A DNA stretch of 64,000 bases from Cruorifilaria tuberocauda (taxonomy: Eukaryota; Nematoda; Chromadorea; Rhabditida; Onchocercidae), in assembly GCA_013365365.1 (NCBI GenBank), contig JABVXU010000157.1, forward strand, positions 47,991-111,990, in the 5' to 3' direction. Every line of letters starts with the position of its first letter. Position 1 is the stretch's first letter. Positions 1 through 13,800 of the stretch are shown one piece after another. A program made the position numbers and the translations under genes. The notes below the pieces were generated by a model. That model saw only the letters and a program-made list of their open reading frames with translations. It did not search any database and was not told where the DNA came from.

Positions 1-1815
1 ATGAGAGTAAAAAGAAAAACTGAATAGAACTCCAAATTCTTAAATTTTCGAAAATTACGTTGTGGAAAAAAATTACGTTTTGATAAATTCAGCAAATTTT
101 ATGATCCTCACGAATCGGAATGCCCTCTTCATTTTGCGGTAACCTCATCCCTAGGTATCACACCACAGAATTGTGATTCTCATGCCTGACTTTTCTGCCA
201 ATTCAGGATCACGCAACAAGACAGGGTTATTATCATCATGAAATCTAATATTTTCGATTTTATATCACGATAAATGTAATCAAGAGGGTGTAGATCACAG
301 ATGGGAAAACTATTACAATGTTGATTGTAATATTTTTTACAATTCGAAATAAATTTTAAATTAGGTGATGAAATATAATTATCAGTTTCCTTCTTTCTCC
401 CTTTGTACGGATAGTTTTTCTGTAATACATCACGTTTAAAATAGTATCAGCTGGTATCACTGCACTACCAAATACGCGAAGTTTTTTGAGAGACAGAGAG
501 AAAAAAACTACTTAAAGAAGTTGAAGGTCAAATTGGACTACTTTCAGAAAGTGTTATTACCTTGCACAATTATACCCACCTCCCCGAACATCCTGGTAAA
601 TATTCCATGACGATATAGCTTATCCATTTTATTTATTTCTCTATCTAAATTGTGCTACCACATTGATCATGATAAGCCGTCTATCTTGTTTATGGGTTAA
701 TTCTACGTTTCTACGAAAATTGTACGTTTTGTTTATCCACATTGTATCTGAAATCGATCTGCCAAATGTCATGTTTGATTTTTGTTATCACTTTACTAAC
801 AGTTGAAATGAAATGAAATTTACTAGTATTTAAAATAAAATTTATTAATTGAAGTGAATGGGAAAGATTAATTATCGAATAAGAAGAAAAATACTTAATT
901 TTGAATGAAAAAAGAAAAAATGGAAAAAAAAGGAAACCTTCGCAGTTCTATTTCCGGTTGATAGAATCGAATACCGCTTGATTTGGAAGAATTTTTCATC
1001 ACTGCCACATGATGTGTTTTAATATGCTTAACAAGAAAAACCATACCTAAGGAAATAAATATTCCTTCGTTCAAGCAGTCATTTGTATCAAACGTTGTAT
1101 GTTATTAACTGTGAATTAATCAGATGTAATTAATGCCATTAATTACATTTTTTTTGATTAAATTTCTTCCATATTTAGACCATTCTCCTGTTTTCAATTT
1201 TTTTCTCATAGAAAGGTCAATTTGATTTCTAATAATCTGAATCAATTACTTTTTTTACTTTCCAACTAGTAACAGTAACAGTATTCCTCATGATAAAAGT
1301 AACGAGGCGAGAAACTTCTGGATTTTCGTTAAAACTTTTACTTTTCATACATTTAAAATCTTTCACTTAAAAATTTAAAAAAGAAATTCTTCCTTTTGAA
1401 AATGAAGTGATATAATCAATCGAATGAAAGAGAAAACTAACATGTGAATGTACGTGAAGTTAATTAAGACGTAATTACAGTATTGGCAGTATAGTAATGT
1501 TACTATCCAAGATATGATTACAGAAGTTGGAGTGAAAATGAAAGATGCAAACTTCATTCGGCATTCTGCCTTAGATGAAAATTAAACCACGACATTTTTT
1601 AGACCAATGAAACTTTGAGTATAAAAGGGAATACCTCATAATTTGTCGCTATGAAGTGATAATTTGCGGTAATAATATGTGTGCATATGTATATGGGTCG
1701 ATATATAGGTACACATAATACATGCGTGTGTACATATCTGTGCGTACTGTAACTTTTTTGATACGTTCAACTTTTAACCATTTATCAGACAGTCATGTCA
1801 AACTTGAATGAAATT
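1..1815. other. Intergenic, no gene recognised
   Basis: AT-rich sequence downstream of the Dispatched gene. I see no exon bounded by splice sites and no RNA gene. Short alternating TG/CA steps near 1675-1745 are simple sequence. A less AT-rich patch around 100-240 has no open frame I can support. Confidence 0.5.
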
Positions 1816-1821
1816 TTTATT
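1816..1821 (-). terminator. Likely poly(A) signal of the Dispatched gene
   Basis: On the minus strand this reads AATAAA, about 70 bases beyond the stop codon at 1891-1893. Position and sequence fit a 3' end signal. No transcript evidence is available. Confidence 0.5.
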
Positions 1822-1890
1822 TACAATTGATTCAATTTTTTTTCTACAATTCAAGTATTAATGAAGGCATGAAAAAGAATGGTTAATCAT

Positions 1891-4800
1891 CTAAAGCCGT
1901 GTGATAGTAGCCGGATCAGGTGATGAGCATTGTTGTAATAACAAAGTAACCATAGAAGGGAAAACAAATACAGCAATGGAAAAACTTATAACTGTAATTA
2001 ACATTAGGAAGATACTAATTTCAAAAAATGCTTGTGTTGTAGAACCGATTAAAACAAATCCTGAAAGGAATGATGAAAGAGCTGCCAAAAGTACCGGTAT
2101 ACCAACAGCAGATGCTATTACACTGAAATATTAGAAATAATCTAGTATCAATTGAAATTATTAGAAAAATTTCCCAACAAATTAAAATACTAATAAATGA
2201 AGTTTTTTAACAATTATTAATTGGTATACTAATTATTTCAGTAATAAGTGGTAGCGAAAAAAAGATTCAAATATCGCTAGTAATATCGAAATGATAAATG
2301 AAGGAGGCAAAAAGAAAAACCCATACCATTAAGAAATTAAAGTTACCTGTAATCACCAGTTTTATGAAATCGGAAGCCAACAGCGATGTGAAGACAATAA
2401 TCGAAGCTCATACCAATTGTTAGTACAATTATTGTTGCTTCGACAACATTTACTGTCCAACCTTATAATTATATTTACTTATTATTCAAATTTACAATTA
2501 TAAAAAACTTGAACAAAGAAACTTTCTGGGGTACAAAAAAAGGAGTTTTAAAAATATGAAAATAATTTTAAATAAAAAAAGAAACTTACCAGCCCAAAGT
2601 ACGATAGCAATAGTTACAGTAACAACTGTAGCGATACAAATGATAGTTAACACTGATAAGATCACATTGAAAGTGATAAGAACGATCACAACCAAACTAA
2701 CTAATAATGAAATAAGCACCGAAATGGCAGTACCATTCAATATACGATCCAATAAATCATACAGTTCCGTTATGTGAGTTGTTGTTAAAATTAAAGGCTC
2801 GTCGAATTCTGCAATGGAAAACTAGATCTCTTGTATATCCACCTAACTTTCATACTATCTCTTGTATATTTACTTAACCGTCATTCATTTCTTATATATA
2901 TCTTTCTATCTCTTGTATATCTACGTGATTACCATCCTATTTATCGTATGTTTAGTGACTACCATTCATTCTATTTCTTGTTTTTCTACGTGACTCCATT
3001 TGTTCTATTTCTCATATAACCTCCATGATATCCGTCTAATAATTCTCTGTTCATATCCATAGAAGGAAGGGAACGAGTGTAATGTTCACCAAGGAAGAGT
3101 TACACTACCTACCCAAACAAAATGTTTCCTGAATTGCTTCTCCTCCGCTTATCAACTTCCGTTCAAACCTCAAAATGATCATTCCAATCATTAGAAATCT
3201 ACATAATTTATCAGTTTATTGGTAAATGCTATCTGATTTAAGAGTTTTCACTATCTGAGATGACAATTCTACACATTAGTAGGATACTAATAGCAACATA
3301 TACATGTATAGCCTACCTGAAATTCGACTTTGTTCCACTTTCATGCTATTTATAAAATCGAAAAACGGTTTCATTTCTCTGAAAACGGTTGATAAATTGT
3401 ATTTGCTGTGTATTAGTAAAAAATATGCTAAAAAAGCGCTATTTTTATCGAAAATTGGTCCATCGATATCTTTTCGTTGCCATTCATTAAATATCGGAAG
3501 TGATGTTGTGTGACCGAATTGAAGAAAACAACGTGAAAGCATATCACCCGAAAATGATTTTGGCTAAAAAAAGATTTTAAATTCTTTAATGTAGCAAGAA
3601 ATATTATCTTCTTCTAACAGGTTAGCTGATTTTTTAGAATTAAGCAAAATTTTTATGAATACAAAATTATCATCTTGACATTATTTCCAAGGATAATTCA
3701 GTAACGGAATTAATGTCAAGTATTAATTTTACAATAAAACAAACAATAGCTAGTTATAACTCAAAAGAGGAAATTTCTGGAAAAAATGTTTCTTGCAAAT
3801 AATTAACTAACAGTTGATGATTCGGACTGTTCTGCACCAAACAACTGGCAACCTCTTGAAGTTGTATTCAAATTTGTCCATTCAATGAATTCATCTAACC
3901 ATAATTTTTGTTTCACATTTGGATTTGCTTCACGGCTAACATGTTTGAGCAATGCCTAAAATTAGTAAAATTACATTAAAAAGCCTCATCGAATTACTTT
4001 CGAATTACTTTAGTAAATACTACATTGTAAATCCTAGCAATGATTAATTCGATTTTTCAAATATAAATTCTTGGAAGAAATTTGGATTTTATTTTCTAAA
4101 TTGTTGTAAAATTTCCAAAATTGAACTTATTAAGATAAACATATCTTAATATTGGCAAGTTTCCCATTAATAACTTATCTGAAATTCCAATAGATGATTG
4201 GCCAAAAAATCAGCAAATCCTGCATTAATATTTAATAGTCCTTTTTCTTTTGGAATTAACGAACTTCCATTTCTAGAAAGATTTGAACTTTTCAAACTTT
4301 TAATCGAGAAAGTGAACAAATTAATTTGAAGTTTAATAATTTCTTGTTGACTCGTCAAACTTTAAAATATACTATGAATCACCATAAATCGAAGTTAATA
4401 ATTATTAATGGTTTTTAGAAATATTCTTGGAAAGATAATGTTGAGATATTATTCTTACATACAAATAATTTATGTATATCTTCAAGGTACTGCTTAGAAT
4501 TTCACTTAAATCACATTATTTGAAGAAATTTTTATATCACTAACGTTGTTGGTTCAACACCCCAAATAGCAATAACACTCATTTTTAGATGTTGACCGAT
4601 CGAAAAGTCGAATAATGTTGCAGCATTTTCATCAAACCATTCATATGGATGATTGGAACGTAAAAACTAAATATAGTAACATAATTTATTTTCATTTTAT
4701 TATAACTGATTTATTTTACTAGGATTATAACTGTTAAATATTCATTTAATTAAAATTTCTACTTACTATCATCTGTTGAGACCAATCTTTTACTGCATAC

Positions 4801-7800
4801 ATAATATTATTTGTTTTGTAATTCAAAGAAACTTTAAAAAGATAATTAACCTGAACTGAATTTCTTTCCGGTAATCGGATTCCAGGTGTTCTAACAATTG
4901 CATAAACTGATATTACAAATGCAGCAACTGCTAACAATATCAGTGGTATTCGAAAAAAATATACAAATTGTGGAATTAATCTGTTAAATACAATATCAAA
5001 ACGAGCTGCAGCACTATACCAAAGTTGAGTAATCCGAGATTTTATTCTTGAGATGAAGAATTTTGAAGTGTTAAATGATTTAACACCTGCATCACTAACG
5101 ATAATTGCAGCAGGTAATATTATCATCACAAGTATGTAATTGATTATCATTAATATACCGGCGTATATACCAAAACACCTGGAACAGAAACACTAAATGA
5201 AAAAACAAATAAAAAATCAATTTAAATAGAATCGAAAACCTGAAAAAATTAGATGATTGCTTATTTTGATAGCTGAATTCTTTTTTTTTTATTTTAAAAG
5301 CTTTGCTAACAACGATATCGACTGATATAAAATTTTACAGTTTTAGATTCAAAAAATTTTTAGCTTGCGAAAATAGGTAGGAATGATAAAAGTTACAAAT
5401 GTTTCACCAACCTAAGTACTATAATGCTTGAAGCTAGATTAGCAAAGAATGCAACAGCAGTGGTTGCTGATGTAACAAACATTGAAATTGCAGCGTGTGA
5501 TAAGGCATCACTTAAACCTGTTATCACACGTTTACGATGATATTCCATTAGCTGAAATTCTCCTTTCTTTTTTAAATTAACAAAAAAAAAAAATTCAGCA
5601 CTTGCTTAAATATCAACACTCATAATAATAAATATTATCTTCGAAGTGATAAATAGCAGAATTAAAATAATATTATATGATGGAAAACAATGCTCAAATT
5701 AATCGACATTATTGTATTTGTAATATATGCACTATCAATATCATTTGGATATTTTATGATAGAAGAAGTAATTGTTTTCTTTGCAATGATGGTAATGAAC
5801 ATGATAATAATATGGTTAAATGGATAATTATTAATAAATAATGTACTAATTACCTCTTCCTTGTCAGAATTTTCCTCCTTTGCATTATTTATATCATAAT
5901 TCAGTAATACTGGCGACCATTTTTTGCTAGCATCCTAAAATGGAAATTAATAAAACTATAACATTTATTTATTAAACCGATTAACCAGGTATTCCTATCA
6001 AAAACTATGATTTCCAAACCTATAACAGTAAATTTAGTCATAAAATTATCTTTTTTTTAAATCTAAATAATACTCATAATTCATAAATTTCGATTAAATT
6101 ATATTTCATCTATAGAGAAAAAAGAAAGAAATTAAAAAAAAAAAAAAAAAAAAAAACTTCTTTATGTTTTCGATACTGATACATGAAAAGGAAGGCATCA
6201 TCAGCACCAACAGCAACAACAAGTATCATTGCAAGTAAATTCAAAAATGGAAAAAATTTAATTCCAAGAATTACCTGAAATTCTTTCAAAATAAAAATTT
6301 TTTTCAATATTTTTTTTCTTGAAATCATTTTCGTTCAGTTATTTATTACTTTTGATATTTGAACAACTCATTCATCGTAATCCTTCGAAAAAGAAGCCAT
6401 TTATTAATTTTTCATAATTTTGAGGCTAGCTTTTATAAAATTTTGAATACTCTTATTTATATTAAAACTTAATTCGCTATAATCCTTTTATTAGAAGCCA
6501 AAATAATATTAATTATTAAGATGTCATCCAAATAACTGATACTGGAATTATGCGCATTCGTTTATTCCTTTGTTTTATAAACGCTAACTACTAGAAATCT
6601 AATAATATAGGAAGTTTTTAAATCAATGAAAAAATTAATAGCGCTAATATCAAGAAAAGAAAACTGCATTAGTAATATCATTTATCTTCTAATGATAAAT
6701 GGCACAATTTGCAAATTAAAGTTTTATTTTTCTCTTTTTCTCTCTCCCTTCCTTCCATAACAATGATTTATGAAACATTGAATCCTGTCATTAGTAAAAG
6801 AAAAAAAATGAAACAAACCGTATAAACAAAAAATGCAACACCGATTGATAGCAGTAAAGTAGCAGTGATGCAGAATGTGTAGAAAATACTATCAGTATAT
6901 ATTAGTATGATGAATATAACAAGAATTACAGCAAGTACACCAAATTGTATATCGTTTCGAAGTTGTTGCACAAATAATCCTTCCTTAACGCCAAAATCTG
7001 CTCCAACTAATTTCAACTCATCATCGTGATAATTTTCCTGAATTTTTTGAAGTAAACTTGAATAGAAATGAAGATATGAATAACCATCACTCGATCGTGA
7101 AATCTGCAAAATAGTATAACTATATTAAAATTGTTAAAGAATTTATCCAACGTATAAATGTGAAAAAAAGTTTATTGAGTGAGTTTTTTTCTCTTTAAAG
7201 TTTTAAGACTTTCCATAAGCTTCTGTAAGATTTCAAGAAATATAACTGAATGAAAAAATATATATATAATTTCTAGTTTGTTTGTAATTCTTTGACAGTA
7301 ATTTCAGAAGTAAGCAATTACCGGCAAAATTACAGCAAAATGAAACGGTTGATTAGCATCTATAGGCCCGTCAATTTTCTGAAATATCATATTGGAAATC
7401 TGTTTTGCAATAGGTAGTTGACATTGAAATGACGATTGACCCGAATGACATGATAAGACAAGCGACTTGAATGTTTCAATGCTGAAATTATCATATCATG
7501 TAAATGGACTGTTTACATGGATGATATTTTTAAGAACAAATTACTATCTATCTGATTAATGATTAAGACGGAAATAATATTGTAATAATATACTTTGTAA
7601 TAATTTTCTAAAATGATTCAAATTCAGAATGTAAAAAAAAATTCATTCACGAATATTTTTGAAAACATTATTTGTACGATAAATTTCAATATATATTTCT
7701 GATAGATTTACATTATCTACGGGATGAAGTTTGGTGGAACATTTGTAAAATTGATTCCGATATATTATCGATACAAATTTCAATCATTTTTTTTTTCATC

Positions 7801-9717
7801 CATCTATGCTTGCATTATCATCATCACTTAAATTTATCTATTATCGCTGTCTATTACTGATAAACTAAACCGACGTTTTCAATTCGAAAATAAACTTACT
7901 GCTCAGAATTAAGCGAAGAGCATGAATTTGATGATATATGCATATTTAAACACATTATATAATATGGAAGATTAAAGGAAAATGGTAAATGTTTTAGGTT
8001 TGTTGTATTCAAACCATTCAAACTAATTTCATTGTCAACAATTGAATCAATGGCACATAATCGTTTCATCACATGCATATTAAATAACTGAAATTAGTGA
8101 AGGAATTAAAAATATAGGAATTGCTTCGTTTGTTTATACAATAATTAATATTATCTGTATCTCTTGATTATGATTCACTCGTTATCACTAAGTATGATTA
8201 GATAAATATTCAGAAAATGTACGAATAAACTAAAATATATGTTAATGTTTATTTCACAATTGAACATCTAAAAGATCTAAAATCTATTCTTTTAAACTGC
8301 CTTTTTCCCTTTTTTCGTTTTTGTAAAGATATTTTGGAATTTCATATTGTAATTTTAAACATACACTATCGAACGATGGTACTTTAAATATCAATTTCGA
8401 CATGACTAATATCGTTTCATACGGAATCATGGTACCGAGAACGAAATACTGTTGACACACATCAAGCGGATCTTCTGATTTTATATTCTTAATATCTTTT
8501 TTCTTAACAAATCGATCATCTCTGTAATCTTCGAGTCGTAAATTGAAATTATAAGATTTAACAATGTATAAATTGAAAGTCTTTTTTACAAAAGTTCTAT
8601 AAATAAAAAAAATAAGGATTATGAAAATATTTTGAAAAAAGATACGCTCACATTTTCAAACCATTTTTGGCTTAAATTAATTAAATTAAATTTGCTAACT
8701 TTTGTGGCATGTTTTCACTGGTTATTTCACGTTTATGTATTGATTTAATATGCTCTTCTCTGGCAGCTCTATCAATTAAATTATCCAATGCTAATCGTTG
8801 ATTTGATAAATAAGTATTGCGAGTTTCAAATCCCTTAAATATAATCGATTTCTTATTTGAAAAATTTAAAAATTTCAAAGAAATACGAAGTCAGAGTTTC
8901 TTCTTTCATGAATTTTGTACGTTTCAAATAAAATTGAAAGGTTTTCAAAATTACTATAATTCTTACATTTGATACTTTATGAAATAAAAATTGATAAGGA
9001 TTGAGTTTAATAAGACAAAAAGAAAAGAAACAAATTGTAAATAGGAATTTAAATCGTTAAGTTTTTCAAGCAATCTTCGAAAAAATATTCATTTCAGATA
9101 TTAAGTTAATTAATCTTAAATTATTTTGTGAATTAGAAAAAAAAAGTAAAATGGTACACTTACAATTGATGGATTGAGGGTGAAAGTATTGCGATAAAAT
9201 AGCATTGAATAAAGTGATAAACATAATGAAGTTAACATCAAAGCGATAATAACATGCCACGAATATTTTAATAAAAATTTTACATAGCTGAAAGAAATTA
9301 AACGAATTCGTTTCAATCAAGTAACACTTCATCAATTAGAAATTTAAAATTGATAAATGACTGTATTTTAACTGAGTAACAATGAAAACTTATCATGAAG
9401 ATTTCAGCTTCTCATCATTATTAGATAGCAAAAAAAAATTGAAAATGTATTGCTTATACATTTCATCAACAATTCTAATAATTCTAATGATCTATTGATT
9501 TCAATTAATAATGAAAGAAAATTAAAACAAGATAATTTTATTATTTTAATTTCTTGTGAATAGCTTTTAAGGTTATGAGAGATAAAGCGTTAAATTCACA
9601 TATATCGTAAAATCGATATTTTTACAAAATGCGAAGAATGAATGAAAATTTTAACCTGTCTCGGACATTTGTAATAGTTGCTATTAATTTGTGAGAAATA
9701 TTCTTCCATATCATCAT
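1891..9717 (-). CDS. che-14: Dispatched-family RND transporter (CHE-14/PTD-2 type)
   Basis: Eighteen exons: 9656-9717, 9164-9287, 8700-8833, 8365-8596, 7900-8087, 7322-7481, 6819-7103, 6158-6274, 5854-5934, 5412-5551, 4767-5178, 4545-4666, 4179-4359, 3812-3955, 3317-3563, 2590-2808, 2347-2461, 1891-2122. They join in phase to 1064 residues, close to nematode Dispatched. Dispatched proteins are 12-pass membrane proteins that export lipid-modified Hedgehog-type proteins; in worms they act in apical secretion and cuticle. Diagnostic segments: GFETR near residue 63, DFGVKEGLF before TM2, [14 protein letters not shown] then GADDAF (Asp420-421, TM4), [17 protein letters not shown], and GWTVNVVEA leading to GMSFDYCLH (Asp970, TM10). 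The paired acidic residues in TM4 and TM10 are the RND ion-relay positions. The CHE-14 versus PTD-2 assignment is uncertain. Exon 4179-4359 ends in CAG|ATAAGT rather than a GT donor. Start: first ATG after a TTTTTCAG acceptor. Confidence 0.92.
2824..3030. repeat. Degenerate ~35-bp tandem repeat in a Dispatched intron
   Basis: About six imperfect copies of a unit containing ATCTCTTGTATATCTAC followed by a CATTC-type segment. It lies in the intron between coding exons 2590-2808 and 3317-3563 and is pyrimidine-rich on the plus strand. Confidence 0.55.
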
Positions 9718-9742
9718 CCAATCAAACAGTAAAAAAATTATA

Positions 9743-9744
9743 CT
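9743..9744 (-). promoter_or_regulatory. Putative trans-splice acceptor of the Dispatched gene
   Basis: Minus-strand ATTTTTCAG ends here, 25 bases before the first ATG (9715-9717). The frame stays open upstream of the ATG as far as this AG, so it may be a spliced-leader site or the acceptor of a 5' intron. Confidence 0.45.
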
Positions 9745-10745
9745 GAAAAATTTTCAATAAAATAATCAATAATTGATAAAATCAATAATTGGAAAAAAAT
9801 TACACATGGAAAATATAATGCATGAAATTTTGATTAATTTAAATGTGAAAAACAAAATTGTTTTTCATATTTAAAGTAATGTAAAACAATTTTTCTCTCC
9901 ATTAGATAAGTGATAATGCAATCATGTAATCATACTAAATTTATTACAATTAATCAGTACATGAAAGTAACAAAAAAAAAATTAGATATAACATCAAATT
10001 GAGCATTAGGCAGAAATAAAGTCAGGTAATATAAGCATTATCACTGTTTACGGATGTTATGTGAAGAGAAAAGAGAAAGGAAAGAGAAAGTTATGGACGC
10101 ATTGCTACTCTCACTATTGATTATTCAGAAATAACAACTTCAATAAGCTTTCCTGAATTATTTTAACATTTGTTCAAAGTAAACAAGAATACGTTACTTT
10201 ACACGTTGTCTGCCAATAGTTGCTCTTCAAACAGTAAATTCAAATTTAATAGCATTCTTGCGAATGTTTATTGCTGCAAATATTATTCAAACACGTTATC
10301 ATTCCTGTTTCATCTTAGCTTTCATTCTCGAATATTCCTTGCATAAAACATTGATCGATTTATCATTTCTTTCTCTAATTATATCATTCAAATTAAATAT
10401 TTTAAATTCTTTTCCTTTATAAATAGTATTTGATGATTTAAATATATTAGTAGTTTTAATAATAATTCATAATATTTATTGATAATATTATAGCTAATAT
10501 TCGAATGATAAGATTAATAGTACGATTAGTTGTGATAATAATAAGCAGTTATTACTAGATATAATACAGTTAATAATAAAGATTATTTTAATTACAATTA
10601 TAATAACTTATGAAATATCGAAAAAAGAGAGGGAAAGAGAGAGAGAAAGAGAGAGAGAGAGAAATGATATTGATAATATGTTTCAACCGCTGGTAATTTA
10701 CAATCATGTAGCATAAAATATAAAAGAGAAAGCTTAATGACGCAG
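9745..10745. other. Intergenic between Dispatched start and tRNA-Ala
   Basis: Presumed promoter-side flank of the Dispatched gene. AT-rich, ending in a GA-rich tract; no coding exon seen. Confidence 0.5.
10626..10662 (+). repeat. GA-rich microsatellite
   Basis: Interrupted GA/GAAA repeat 84 bases before the tRNA-Ala gene. Similar tracts occur at 35246-35290, 45376-45409 and 61644-61695, and a CT tract at 42109-42128. Confidence 0.8.
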
Positions 10746-10817
10746 GGGGGTTTAGCTCAGTGGTAGAGCGCTCGCTTTGCATGCGAGAGGGCGGGGGTTC
10801 GATCCCCCCAACCTCCA
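10746..10817 (+). tRNA. tRNA-Ala (anticodon TGC)
   Basis: A 72-base cloverleaf. Acceptor stem GGGGGTT pairs with AACCTCC and includes the G3:U70 wobble (10748 with 10814), the key identity element of alanine tRNA. The D arm has GCTC...GAGC. The anticodon stem CTCGC/GCGAG encloses TTTGCAT with anticodon TGC at 10778-10780. The T arm is GGGGGTTCGATCCCCC. Discriminator A at 10817; CCA is not encoded. No intron. The TAGCTCAGTGG and GGTTCGATCCC blocks are the internal pol III A and B boxes. Confidence 0.97.
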
Positions 10818-13800
10818 GGATAGTAATCTCCTTTGTTAACTGAGGGGAAGATAATTTCACATTCAGAACAAGAAGGAAATAGATGATGTGAATTTCTTCT
10901 CTCTTCCTTTTATCATCATAGTCTTATTCTTCCCACCTTCCCTTTCGCACTTTTTCTTATCAATTTTCACTCTTAGTTCTTCTGATAGAAGGCTTCTTTG
11001 TTTAATTGATAATATTTTCTTTGGTTTCAATTTTTAAACTTTATTCTATTTATTCCTATTGTGTGAGTGAACTCTGAAATTAGCTTGAATAAAAAGACCT
11101 GGCAGGCTAATTCTTCTCATTATCATTTAAGCTTTGAAAACTTTCTCTCTTCCAAGATGAAATAAGAAAATTATTATCAAATGATGGAATTCTAAAATGA
11201 AGACTTAGTAATTCTTTTTTATCATATTTGATATAAGTGATCAAATAATAGTTAAAGCTAATACTATTAATAACCATAAAAGGTGAAAATAATTTATTAA
11301 ATTGATAAAATCATTGGGAAAATTGAAATTAAATAAAACAAAACAAAAGGAAAAATTGTATATTTGAAGATTGAACATTTGATGGGTGGGATTTTGCCTA
11401 AATTAAGCTATGATTTTAAAGGTTTAATAAATTAGTTTTTAAATATCAAATACTCGAAGGATTTACATATCATATCCATGAAGCATTTACATATCATATT
11501 TTATCCTGAAAAGCAATCGAAATACACATCACTGATAAGAGCGAGAAAGAAGCGATCAGGCCTATAAAAATCTTAATTAAATCTGCAAACAATTAATTAT
11601 TTGATAGGAAACTAATTGAATTTAGCTGATGAATTTGTTCAAGTTATTATTAAAAAATTATACTGTATAACTGGTCAAAATTCATTTATAAGTGCAATTG
11701 ATCAAATGATTCCTTTTAATTTGATGCATTATCTTAACATTCCGAGAGTTTTTTTAATCAATTGCAAAGTATCGTTTCAAAATTGAAAGAACCCGATCAA
11801 CAATAAGATAATATTCATAATTTGTATAAATTATTGATTTATTTTAAGAAATTTAACAGCAATAAATTTCTAAAGAGAAATAAAATTTTAGATATATTCA
11901 ATAATTAAAAGGCAAAATAAATGTTACGATTAAATAATGGAATAAATGAAACTCAGAAATGAATAAGCAAACCAATGAAATGAAAATTAAAAATAATTCT
12001 TTAAACTGCGAGGCACAAAAATGATAAAATCATAATTGAAATAAATATTTTAAAAAAAAATGATAAAATTGTTGATGATAAGATGTAAGATAAATCTTAC
12101 ACTGTTCAACTCTACCAATCATTAAAAAAAGGGAAAAAAGAATCATTCATTATTGATAAGAGAACCAAAAGGATAAGTAAACAAACAAACAAATACACAA
12201 AAAAGGTAAACAGACTGATAAAAAATAGTCATTAAATAATACTTCCTTCTTTTTATGAAAGGAAGAATGTGTGTTCTATAAAGTTTGAAGTGAGGAAATG
12301 AAATATTAATTCAAAAATGGAATTTCTTTTTTTGTTGATGATATCTTTTTGTTAGTTAATTTGGCGAATTTTTCTTTTCTAATTTCTATTTCGAAATTCT
12401 TGAATATACTTTTAATGGAACGGAAAGTAATCAATTGACGAGAATCAGCAGTACAGTGAAGAATAAAAAGAACTGACAGACACCACAAATTCTATCTAAA
12501 CTTGTTGAAGGTATGAAAATATAATAAAACGTTAATTATGAAGTTCACTCTGTACTCAATATCCATCTACATGTGAGTGTATGTGTGTGTGCATCTGTGT
12601 ATGGAGTGTGTATGTGTGTGTGTCTATACGTGTATCTGTGTATGTGTATGGTGCATGTATGTGTGTGTGCTTTCTATGGAATAACACACACACATACTTG
12701 GAATCCTAAATATGGCTGGCCATTTTTCTGACCGGTCACTCAGATTATCCCTTTCACTTCTCTCTGAACATCAGCAAGATATTATTAGATAGTACTAATT
12801 AAATTCTCTTGACCTTTGATCTTTGATCTTAAAAATTATATGATTAATAAAGAATATCCGTTAGTAGAATTTTATCATTTTAGTATTGAAAACGGAATTA
12901 AATTGTCATCATGATCATTTGTGCCTTCATTTTTACTTATTGAAATCATTAGCAGTCTTATTTATTTGATAATTAGGCTAAAAATAATTCAAATCATTTA
13001 TTACTGGCAGAATATACCAATAGGGAATGAATTATCTGAATTTCCTAAATATTCAGTACTGTAATAAAATGCTAGAATATCTCTCAATTATCTAATAGAG
13101 TATCAATCAGTAACAAGATAAACAATCAATACTAATTATTTAATAGAAAACTTGAATGAAATGATAATAACATAGCAATATTTAAACATCTGACTATACA
13201 TTTCCAGTAGTGAGGATAAAAATAGATTGTATTGATGTGAATTTAACAACATAATTGGACAAAATTCAACAATTTCCAACAAATATAAACCTTGAAAAAA
13301 AACTTTTTTCCTCTCTCTCTTACTGCACAATTATACTTTTATACTTGGACCAGGAAACTGATCAAACAATCAGAAATGAATGATGAATAAAAGAATTGGA
13401 ACTTTTGTTCTTTTTCTTCTTTCTTTCTGCTACAATTTAATTTCGATTTTTTTCCCTGAACTTTCCCAAAAGAACATGAATTTTACAAATGAAAGAGTGA
13501 GAACCTTTTAAAAGTGCCTTCAGAAAAAATTTTTTTACTCTAAAAATGTGCCATAAATTACCTTAATGATCTAATCACGTCTTCACTCCTTTTTTATTTA
13601 AAATTAAAATCTCAATGCTACTTGCCGTGACCAGAGGTTGCTATTTTGTGATGAGTATGTTAAAGTCCTTCGTTCTCGTGAAGAAAACATTTTCTAATGA
13701 AATGGATATTTTACGAATTTATAAATCAATGAAGTATTCACTGTTTGTCATTAAATTGAAAATAAGTACAATGAAATGATTTTTTTTCCTGGTACGATTG

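Noticed and set aside
9100..9335. Overlapping 89- and 66-codon minus-strand frames as separate genes
   Set aside because: Both cover Dispatched exon 2 (9164-9287); only the [13 protein letters not shown] frame joins the neighbouring exons.
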